Source: Balneolales bacterium
Lineage (GTDB): Bacteria; Bacteroidota; Rhodothermia; Balneolales; Natronogracilivirgulaceae
Length of the DNA stretch: 12,864 bases
Direction: 5' to 3'
NCBI GenBank assembly: GCA_007131625.1
Contig: SLQC01000391.1
Coordinates: forward strand, 1 to 12,864
Shown: positions 7,275 through 12,864 of the stretch, piece after piece
How the letters are laid out: each line of letters begins with the position of its first letter
Position numbering within the stretch: the first letter of the stretch is position 1
The notes under the pieces: model-generated
The model's database searches: none
The model's input: only the letters and a program-made list of their open reading frames with translations
What the model was told of the DNA's origin: nothing
Program-made: the position numbers and the translations under genes

Positions 7275-8465
7275 TTACGACTTGAGTGTAAATTTTTTCC
7301 CCGGTTTTTGGATGATGACATCGGCCAGTTCAAGTTTCAGTAGTACTGGCAGCAGGTTTTCAGCCCGCATCTGCAACTTTTGTGACAGCCTGTCGGCATG
7401 GATGGGACTTTTCGACAGCAACCGGCATATCCGCTTTTCCAGATTGCTCAGGTCTTTTGTATTTGATTTTTCGACCGGTCCGGAGGTTCGCAACCGGATC
7501 GGAGTTTGTCCGTCTTCGGCGTAACGCTCACCGGATACATTCGTTGCCCCCCTGCGTGGTATTTCGGTATATGGGAATTCAACCAGGATGTCATCCACAC
7601 AGGTTACCAGTTTGCCTCCCGAATTCTTAATCAGATCATTGGAACCGGTCCCCTTTTTGTTGCTGATGGCATGCGGCACAATAAAAACTTCCCTGTTTTG
7701 ATCGAGAGCCTTGCCGGCCGTAATTCTGCTACCACCCGCCATTCCCGTTTCTGTCACCAGTACGCCCAGTGACATACCGCTTACAACCCGGTTTCGTATC
7801 GGGAAATTATGCGCCTCGGGACGGGTTCCTGGTGGAAATTCACTGATAATCGCACCTCCTTGCTGCAACATGCGTTGTGCCAGCCGGAAATTGCCGGTCG
7901 GATAGATTCGGTCGATCCCGCAACCAAGCACAGCTACTGTGCAGCCGTTCTCTTCCAGTATGACGCGATGGGCGATCGTATCCACTCCGTGAGCAAGACC
8001 ACTTACTATGGCCAGATCCGTTGTTGCAATCAACTCACGCGTCAATTTGATGGTTGCTTCTCTTCCTTCAACCGATGGCCTCCGTGTACCGACAATTGCA
8101 AGAAAACACCGTTTCAGAACGGCCGGGTCACCCCTCACCCAAAGCAGGGCAGGTGGATCATGGATCTGTTTCAATCGACAGGGGTATGTGTCGTCAAACA
8201 GAGTCAGCAGCGTCACCTCGTGCTTTTCGGCCATACTCATAAGTTGATCTACTCTACCCCAATCCTGAAATGAACGAATCGACCGGGCAACAGAAGCACC
8301 AATCTTTCTCACCCGCACCAGATCCGGCAAATCACGCGAGAATAGCGACATCGGTGACTCAAAATGTTCAAATAAGTTTTTTATCCGGTTGGCGCCAATC
8401 TCCGGGATCAGTGACAGGGCAAGGCTGGCTCGTATATAGTCATCTCTCTTTGTGTTCGTCTGCAT
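7275..8465 (-). CDS. dprA: DNA-processing protein DprA (Smf)
   Basis: This protein binds incoming single-stranded DNA during transformation, loads RecA onto it and protects it. The 396-aa product has all three expected parts. A helical HhH/SAM-like N-terminus lies at about 8-70 (LSLIPEIGANRIKNLFEHF). The Rossmann-like DprA core spans about 85-300, with AIVGTRRPS (123-131), IVSGLAHGVDTIAHR (153-167), VLGCGIDRIYP (179-189), HNFPIRNRVVSGMS (219-232) and SRITAGKALDQNREVF (246-261). A small winged-helix C-terminus lies at about 340-392. The ATG at 8465 lies inside obgE, giving a 26-base overlap, and is preceded by GGGAG seven bases upstream, so coupled translation is likely. No other competence genes are in the window. 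The family call is secure. Confidence 0.96.
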   Translation of the reverse strand: MQTNTKRDDYIRASLALSLIPEIGANRIKNLFEHFESPMSLFSRDLPDLVRVRKIGASVARSIRSFQDWGRVDQLMSMAEKHEVTLLTLFDDTYPCRLKQIHDPPALLWVRGDPAVLKRCFLAIVGTRRPSVEGREATIKLTRELIATTDLAIVSGLAHGVDTIAHRVILEENGCTVAVLGCGIDRIYPTGNFRLAQRMLQQGGAIISEFPPGTRPEAHNFPIRNRVVSGMSLGVLVTETGMAGGSRITAGKALDQNREVFIVPHAISNKKGTGSNDLIKNSGGKLVTCVDDILVEFPYTEIPRRGATNVSGERYAEDGQTPIRLRTSGPVEKSNTKDLSNLEKRICRLLSKSPIHADRLSQKLQMRAENLLPVLLKLELADVIIQKPGKKFTLKS

Positions 8466-9429
8466 GTAATATCTCCCAAACGCGTTCTTTCAACGTCTCT
8501 AACTGAAAGCCCGAAACAGCCGATACTTGTACAAGCGGGTCATCTAGTGTTAGTTCCTGATCCATTTTGTGGTCCTGAAACAGATCCATATGGGTCACCA
8601 CCACCAGTCGGGGCTTGTCGAGCAGATCCTTGCGATAAGCACCCAGCTCACCGCAAAGGATTCGATACTCTTCTTCAAAATCGCTCATTCCATTGATGAC
8701 AAACAATAATATTTTATTTCGCTCGATATGACGCAGAAACTGGAGGCCAAGGCCTTTGCCCTCATGGGCATCTTCTATGATTCCCGGAATATCAGCCATG
8801 ACAAAACTGCGATGATCTGGCATCTGTACCACCCCGAGGTTGGGTTCCAGTGTGGTGAAGGGGTAGTCGGCTATTTTAGGCCGGGCGGCTGACAACGAAG
8901 CGAGCAGTGTACTTTTGCCAGCATTTGGAAAGCCCACGAGTCCGACTTCGGCAATGAGTTTGAGTTCGATCTCCACCACTATCTCTTCACCCGGCATCCC
9001 CGGCTGAGAGTACTGTGGGGTCTGGTTGGTCGCAGTTTTAAAATGGGTGTTGCCAAGCCCCCCTTTCCCTCCTTTGGCAATGACCAGCCGCTCACCCTGC
9101 TCTACCACCTCACCAAGAAAACGGCGAGATTCGTGTTCGTAGGCGACCGTTCCGAGTGGCACCCGAAGTATAACATCTTCACCCCGTTTGCCGGTTTTCT
9201 GCGAGGAACCGCCGGGCTGTCCTTTATAAGCTTTCAAATATTTTTTATACCGGAGATCCAGCAAAGTGTTCATATGAGCATCCCCTTCCAGAACGATACT
9301 GCCACCAGCACCGCCGTCTCCGCCGTCGGGTCCCCCTTTAGGCACATATTTCTCTCTTCGGAAATGGACCATTCCAGCCCCCCCATCACCGGCTTTCAGA
9401 TACAGCTTAGCATAATCGGCAAATCTCAT
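8440..9429 (-). CDS. obgE: Obg family GTPase (ObgE/CgtA)
   Basis: This is an essential ribosome-associated GTPase involved in 50S maturation and stress responses. From the ATG at 9429 the protein is 329 aa. The Obg fold occupies about 1-158, with glycine-rich blocks LKAGDGGAG (11-19), RREKYVPKGGPDGGDGG (24-40) and AKGGKGGLGN (118-127). The G domain follows: G1 GFPNAGKST (166-174), switch I DYPFTTLEPNLG (188-199), G3 DIPG (213-216), G5-like SAV (303-305). G4 reads THMD (279-282) instead of NKxD. There is no C-terminal OCT domain, which many Obg proteins lack. The frame extends 27 codons upstream to a TTG at 9510, but MRFADYAKLYLKAGDGG is the canonical start and an AGGA lies about ten bases before the ATG. 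The gene heads the leftward obgE-dprA-DUF3109-rpoN block. Confidence 0.96.
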   Translation of the reverse strand: MRFADYAKLYLKAGDGGAGMVHFRREKYVPKGGPDGGDGGAGGSIVLEGDAHMNTLLDLRYKKYLKAYKGQPGGSSQKTGKRGEDVILRVPLGTVAYEHESRRFLGEVVEQGERLVIAKGGKGGLGNTHFKTATNQTPQYSQPGMPGEEIVVEIELKLIAEVGLVGFPNAGKSTLLASLSAARPKIADYPFTTLEPNLGVVQMPDHRSFVMADIPGIIEDAHEGKGLGLQFLRHIERNKILLFVINGMSDFEEEYRILCGELGAYRKDLLDKPRLVVVTHMDLFQDHKMDQELTLDDPLVQVSAVSGFQLETLKERVWEILHADEHKER

Positions 9430-9683
9430 TATATAATATCCTGCAATTTGTTTTTTGACATCTTCTTGAGATGGACTATTTGTTACTGAATGTTGCTGAT
9501 GGTTTTTCAAATGTCATACCATTCTTCCAGCGGAAAAGCCATCATCCATATAACATTGAATTACATTAAATCTAAAGTTACGCAAAGGTGCAGAACCAAT
9601 CTGTGTTAAAAGATTCCATTTTGATTGATCATCCATCGATGGCGACAGCCATTGACACTATGTAAAGTTTGGGTCATATGATC
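9430..9683. other. Upstream region of obgE, no gene seen
   Basis: These 254 AT-rich bases must contain the promoter of the leftward obgE block, but I could not assign it. The candidate hexamers and TTTG-type elements all match poorly. A perfect 10-bp palindrome CCATCGATGG lies at 9633-9642. No coding frame or RNA gene is visible. Confidence 0.5.
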
Positions 9684-10063
9684 TTATTTAAGGAGCATCA
9701 TTGCCTTCGATTGTTCAAAATTTCCTGCCTGAATACGGTACACACACTTTCCGCTCGAAAGATGTGCAGCGTCAAATCTGACGGTATACATCCAGATGAT
9801 TGGTGTTCGTTGACAAGAACACCTCTGTTCATTTGCCGAAAACTCTCTCCGTGGCCGGTATCACCGCCTGTGCCAAAACTCAGGGGTTCATCAATATCGG
9901 CAGACATGGTTTCAAAGAGATAACTTTTGGAATCATTGCCGAAACGGAACCGGTATATCGTTCCCGGATCCAGACCGGTAATTTCAACTTGCTGTAACAT
10001 CCGATCCGAGTGGGGGAATTCATGTGCAGCTCCCTGAGCTTCACTCCAGGCTCTCCCAGGACT
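9684..10063 (-). pseudogene. Remnant of a secreted purple-acid-phosphatase-like metallophosphoesterase with T9SS sorting tail
   Basis: Two pieces of one secreted enzyme survive in different frames. The first piece, read leftward from about 10063, gives SPGRAW, EFPHSDRM, VEITGLDPGTIYRFRFG and DEPLSFGTGGDT, ending near MNRGVLVNEH at about 9802. This matches the fibronectin-like N-terminal domain of purple-acid-phosphatase-type proteins and the first metal-site motif (GGDT). At about 9800 the reading frame changes. From 9788 to the TAA at 9684-9686 it reads YTVRFDAAHLSSG, then VYRIQAGNF, then SKAMMLLK, which is a Por/T9SS type A C-terminal sorting sequence. The roughly 200 or more residues of catalytic domain expected between them are absent, and the start is cut off by a TGA near 10064. 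An internal deletion plus frameshifts is the simplest explanation. Debris may extend to about 10215. Recognition is by motif only. Confidence 0.65.
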
Positions 10064-10324
10064 GTACGTTTTAAGTCATTTATTATACGTTATTTGTCGT
10101 TTAATTGCCAGCCTTCAGGTTCGTTCCTGGAAAAAAGGTGCACCACACCACAAACCGAAGAAAAATGGTCAATATGCATCGCGCACACAACCGGTGCATA
10201 ATACGCATCCAGTCTTCGGCACATAATTTATTCACTTGGAGCTATCATAATGATATTTATTAGTAAAACAATTACTAAATTACTATCAGTTAACTTCCCT
10301 GTATAACCCTTTAAATTCAGAACC
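10064..10324. other. Region upstream of the aldo/keto reductase gene
   Basis: The left half (to about 10215) has short broken - strand frames that may be the decayed 5' end of the phosphatase gene, though I recognise no motif in them. The right half (10230-10300) is AT-rich and carries the inverted repeats described separately. No intact gene is visible. Confidence 0.5.
10243..10285 (+). promoter_or_regulatory. Cluster of inverted repeats, candidate operator for the aldo/keto reductase gene
   Basis: TATCATAATGATA at 10243-10255 is a perfect 13-bp palindrome. Next, TTAGTAA (10260-10266) and TTACTAA (10272-10278) form a perfect 7-bp inverted repeat across AACAA, and a further TTACTA half-site lies at 10280-10285. 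The segment 10246-10264 agrees with the classical Fur box at 14 of 19 positions. The cluster ends 39 bases before the ATG at 10325. A TATAAC at 10302-10307 could be a -10 element, which would put the repeats at and upstream of -35. Which regulator binds is unknown. Confidence 0.45.
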
Positions 10325-11320
10325 ATGATCGATCGCAGAGATTTTCTAAAAAAAATGGCCGGACTCACAACCGGCATGATGATGCCTTATAAAGCATTTT
10401 CCGGTAAGAAATCACATGTTTCGGATAAATGGGGTGATTTACTTCCTCTAAGGAAGTTGGGAAATACCGGAGAGTCGACCACCATGCTCGGTCTGGGGGG
10501 TAATCATATCGGTGGCAGTATGGATGATAAGGAAGCGCAACGGACCATCGAAGCAGCGATCCAGGGAGGTATACGCTTTTTTGATACGGCAGAATCCTAT
10601 CAAAGAGGTGAAGCAGAACACAGATTTGGCAAATATCTGGTGCCCAAGTATCGAGACGAATCCTTTATTATGACCAAGACGAGAGCCACAGATGCACAAA
10701 CCGCACGACAACATCTCGAAAACTCTCTCAGACGAATGAATCTGGATTATATTGACATGTGGCAGGTGCATGCAGTGCGAACTACTGAAGATATTGACAA
10801 CCGAATTAATAATGGAGTGCTGGATGTTTTTGAAGAAGCATTGGATTCGGGAAAAGTGCGGTATATTGGTTTTACCGGACACGATGATGCTGATACATTC
10901 GTCCGGCTGCTGGATCAAAAGAATATTTTTCATGCCGTTCAGATGCCGGTAAATCCAGTGGATGCTGCCGCTGCAAACAGTTTCATCAATAAAGTCATGC
11001 CCGTACTTGTAGAACGTAACATGAGTATTCTCGCAATGAAAACACTTGCAAACGGTCGTTTTTTTGAAAGGAAAGAACGTGCAGGCTGGACAACTGACAA
11101 TCCGGTCGTTCCAAATCACATCAGCGTCAGGGATATCTTCAATTACGTATGGTCCCTGCCTGTTAGTGTTCTGATAACTGGTCCGGATAATGCCGAAATG
11201 CTGATTGAAAAAATTGACCTGGCACGTGATTTCATTTCAATAAGTGAACAGGATCGCCAGAGGATTGTATCCCGGGTACAATCATATGCTGACAGCAACG
11301 TCGAATTCTACAAAAGTTGA
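10325..11320 (+). CDS. Aldo/keto reductase with twin-arginine leader
   Basis: This is a 331-aa NAD(P)H-dependent oxidoreductase of the aldo/keto reductase superfamily. The N-terminus MIDRRDFLKKMAGLTTG carries an RRDFLKK twin-arginine motif with a short, weakly hydrophobic stretch (11-20), suggesting Tat export or a retained Tat-like leader. The barrel begins near residue 41 (PLRKLGNTGESTTMLGLGGN). The catalytic tetrad is complete: Asp87 and Tyr92 in FFDTAESYQRGEAE, Lys118 in FIMTKTRA and His149 in DMWQVHAV. Cofactor-side elements follow, such as KVRYIGFTGH near 174-183 and LAMKTLANGRF near 235-245. The substrate cannot be predicted. The gene is divergent from the phosphatase remnant and converges on the next frame with a 25-base gap. 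The upstream inverted repeats imply dedicated control. The family is secure; export is likely but the h-region is weak. Confidence 0.92.
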   Translation: MIDRRDFLKKMAGLTTGMMMPYKAFSGKKSHVSDKWGDLLPLRKLGNTGESTTMLGLGGNHIGGSMDDKEAQRTIEAAIQGGIRFFDTAESYQRGEAEHRFGKYLVPKYRDESFIMTKTRATDAQTARQHLENSLRRMNLDYIDMWQVHAVRTTEDIDNRINNGVLDVFEEALDSGKVRYIGFTGHDDADTFVRLLDQKNIFHAVQMPVNPVDAAAANSFINKVMPVLVERNMSILAMKTLANGRFFERKERAGWTTDNPVVPNHISVRDIFNYVWSLPVSVLITGPDNAEMLIEKIDLARDFISISEQDRQRIVSRVQSYADSNVEFYKS

Positions 11321-11345
11321 AATTTTTGGTAATAGTTCAGTTCCA

Positions 11346-11954
11346 TCAATCCGAAAATTCATAAATATCCATATCTTCCACCATAATCATCATTTCCAAC
11401 AGAACCATATCCGGATTAATGATGTCAGGATTACGATCGCTGGCCATTTCCCAGTACCTTTCCGCTTCGGACCGCTGTCTATTTATGTACAACAGCAATC
11501 CATTTAAAAGCAGACCAATATCGGTTTCTAACAAACCGGGTGACTCCACAACCAAATATGATGCATCTTTAAAATTCAAGCTGTAAAACGCCATCTGAGC
11601 TTCGTCATAAAGCCGGATAGCATCGCCAGCTTTCTCTGTCAACAACCTCTCCATCTCCAAATTCTCTTCATCTTCCGAAATCTCGTCCTGTTCGTCGATA
11701 CAGGGCCGAAGCACAAAATTGAGTCTCTCCGGGAAATCTCCTTCAGGAAGGGCACGTACTTCGAACTTTCGCACTGCCGTAATACCATCCCGTCGACCAC
11801 TCCGCTCATATAAAAACGGGATGTCATCATGAATTCCGGTGAGATATTCACCACCGGCACGGGCGGTCAGCCAGCGGAGTCCGCTTGTGTTGTAATTGCA
11901 TGTCGTTTGCGACCAGGAACCAAACATGTTGCCTCGGAGATCGCCGCCAAGCAC
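11346..11954 (-). CDS. Unrecognised protein with TPR-like C-terminus, possibly 5'-truncated
   Basis: The open frame encodes 202 aa from a GTG at 11954. I do not recognise the family. The C-terminal half (about 105-185) is helical and TPR-like: DAIRLYDEAQMAFYSLNF, then LLNGLLLYINRQRSEAERYW. The segment 80-100 is acidic. The N-terminal half, with TSGLRWLTARAGGEYLTG near 23-40 and RRDGITAVRKFEVRA near 53-67, faintly resembles the end of a von Willebrand A-type domain; this is a weak impression. There is no Shine-Dalgarno, and protein-like sequence (WNDSNAASIGTD) continues upstream of the GTG to a TGA at 11994-11996, so the gene may have lost its 5' end or carry a frameshift. It follows accD on the same strand after 115 bases. 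Whether it is expressed is uncertain. Confidence 0.55.
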   Translation of the reverse strand: MLGGDLRGNMFGSWSQTTCNYNTSGLRWLTARAGGEYLTGIHDDIPFLYERSGRRDGITAVRKFEVRALPEGDFPERLNFVLRPCIDEQDEISEDEENLEMERLLTEKAGDAIRLYDEAQMAFYSLNFKDASYLVVESPGLLETDIGLLLNGLLLYINRQRSEAERYWEMASDRNPDIINPDMVLLEMMIMVEDMDIYEFSD

Positions 11955-12069
11955 ATCGGTTCCGATGCTGGCGGCGTTCGAGTCGTTCCACTTTCACTTA
12001 CTTGCTCGTACAATGGAAGAAAACTTACAGACAATGATTTCACTTACGCGGTATAATACTCCTCACCCG

Positions 12070-12864
12070 TCAATTACCAGCAAAACCATGATTCAGAATC
12101 TTCAGTAACCGGGCCAGCCTGTTCCTCATTTTGTTGCGAGGCACTATAAAATCAAGAAACCCGTGGTCCAGCAGATATTCGGATGTCTGAAACCCTTCGG
12201 GCAAGTCACGTCCGATCGTCTGGCGAATCACACGGGGCCCCGCAAAACCGATCAGGGCACCGGGTTCGGCAACATTGAAATCACCCAGCATCGCAAAACT
12301 GGCCGTTACCCCGCCGGTGGTCGGATTCGTCATCACCGATATATACGGCACTTTCGCCTCGTGCAATAGTGCCAACTTGGCCGATGTCTTGGCCATCTGC
12401 ATCAGACTCAGTACGCTCTCCATCATTCTGGCTCCACCGGATTGTGATATGATGATAAGTGGATATTTATTATCACGGGCAGCGTCTATCGCCATACTTA
12501 TTCGCTCACCGACAACGGAGCCCATACTCCCTCCGATAAATCGAAAGTCCATACAGGCCAAAACGATATCCAGGCCTCGCATTTTTCCGGTACCGACCCG
12601 GACAGCATCGCTCAGTCCGGTTTCATTCTGGGTATCTTTCAGGCGTTCATCGTACTTCTTGCGGTCCCGGAACGAAAGCGGATCGACCGGAAGAATATGT
12701 GCTCCGATCTCTTTGAACTCTCCTTCATCAAACAGCAGAGAGAAATAGTCCTCACTGCCAATCGGGAAGTGGTAACCACTCAGGGGATCCACCCAGCAGT
12801 TATCCTCCAGTTCGCGGCGATGGATCGTCTCGCCCGTAGTCGGTACTTTCACCCAGATTCCTTC
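12070..12864 (-). CDS. accD: Acetyl-CoA carboxylase carboxyltransferase beta subunit (partial)
   Basis: With AccA, this subunit transfers the carboxyl group from carboxybiotin to acetyl-CoA, making malonyl-CoA for fatty-acid synthesis. The 5' end lies beyond the right edge; the frame stays open to 12864 (EGIWVKVP at the edge). Perhaps 15-20 N-terminal residues are missing. The carboxyltransferase core is intact: VLACMDFRFIGGSMGSVVGE, ISQSGGARMMESVLSLMQMAK, MTNPTTGGVTASFAMLGD, GALIGFAGPRVIRQTIG, LPEGFQTSEYLLDHGFLDFIVPR. The N-terminal zinc ribbon is altered: at the positions of E. coli Cys27, 30, 46 and 49 it has Val, Thr, Asp and Ser (VPTT ... DPLS), although GYHFPIGS follows in register. The protein ends with GFAGN at 12070. 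The next frame downstream on this strand begins 115 bases later. Confidence 0.95.
   Translation of the reverse strand, partial: EGIWVKVPTTGETIHRRELEDNCWVDPLSGYHFPIGSEDYFSLLFDEGEFKEIGAHILPVDPLSFRDRKKYDERLKDTQNETGLSDAVRVGTGKMRGLDIVLACMDFRFIGGSMGSVVGERISMAIDAARDNKYPLIIISQSGGARMMESVLSLMQMAKTSAKLALLHEAKVPYISVMTNPTTGGVTASFAMLGDFNVAEPGALIGFAGPRVIRQTIGRDLPEGFQTSEYLLDHGFLDFIVPRNKMRNRLARLLKILNHGFAGN

Noticed and set aside
9430..9510. 27-codon 5' extension of obgE to a TTG at 9510.
   Set aside because: The Obg fold begins at the ATG at 9429, which has an AGGA tract upstream; the extension is low-complexity and does not look conserved.
9652..9682. TTGACA at 9652-9657 and TATGAT at 9677-9682 as a rightward promoter.
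   Set aside because: The spacer is 19 bases and no rightward gene follows until 10325, with the pseudogene remnant between.
9800..9997. A 65-codon + strand open frame opposite the phosphatase remnant.
   Set aside because: It has no domain-like sequence and mirrors the - strand frame, which has family-specific motifs.
1..12864. Sigma-54 (-24/-12) promoters, CRISPR repeats, tRNA/rRNA genes, insertion sequences or phage genes.
   Set aside because: Reading of the intergenic regions on both strands found no TGGCAC-N5-TTGC-type element, no regularly spaced repeats, no cloverleaf and no transposase or integrase.

Overview
The window looks like chromosomal core DNA from the Bacteroidota/Balneolota/Rhodothermota side of the bacterial tree. 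Three things point there: a DUF3109-type cysteine-rich protein, which is typical of Bacteroidota; the remains of a gene ending in a type IX secretion (Por) C-terminal sorting sequence; and mostly weak Shine-Dalgarno signals. Balneolota is my best guess, from overall protein character only. I see no insertion sequence, prophage, CRISPR array, tRNA or rRNA.

Layout from left to right. A DusB-type tRNA-dihydrouridine synthase gene (+) converges on serS (-). Divergent from serS is a short + strand unit: an Lrp/AsnC-family regulator, then 6 bases later an unusual membrane protein with a secreted domain of about 245 residues and six C-terminal membrane helices. A sigma-70-like promoter whose spacer is a 25-bp near-palindrome precedes the regulator, which suggests autoregulation and control of the membrane protein. 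After a 306-base convergent gap rich in inverted repeats comes a leftward block, transcribed obgE - dprA - DUF3109 protein - rpoN. obgE and dprA overlap by 26 bases, and the DUF3109 gene and rpoN share an ATGA overlap.

Between obgE and the next intact gene (about 9430-10324) there is no intact gene. The - strand there holds the debris of a purple-acid-phosphatase-like secreted enzyme: an N-terminal fibronectin-like piece plus the first metal-site motif, joined out of frame to a T9SS sorting tail, with the catalytic middle missing. To its right is an intact aldo/keto reductase gene (+) with a twin-arginine leader, preceded by strong inverted repeats that look like an operator. The window ends with a leftward, possibly 5'-truncated open frame with TPR-like helices, lying downstream of accD (- strand, running off the right edge).

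Most of the window is housekeeping: tRNA modification and charging, ribosome-associated GTPase, DNA uptake/recombination, sigma-54 and fatty-acid synthesis. The less ordinary parts are the Lrp/membrane-protein unit, the phosphatase pseudogene with its sorting tail, the operator-like repeats at 10243-10285, an AccD lacking all four zinc-ribbon cysteines, and an Obg with an altered G4 motif.
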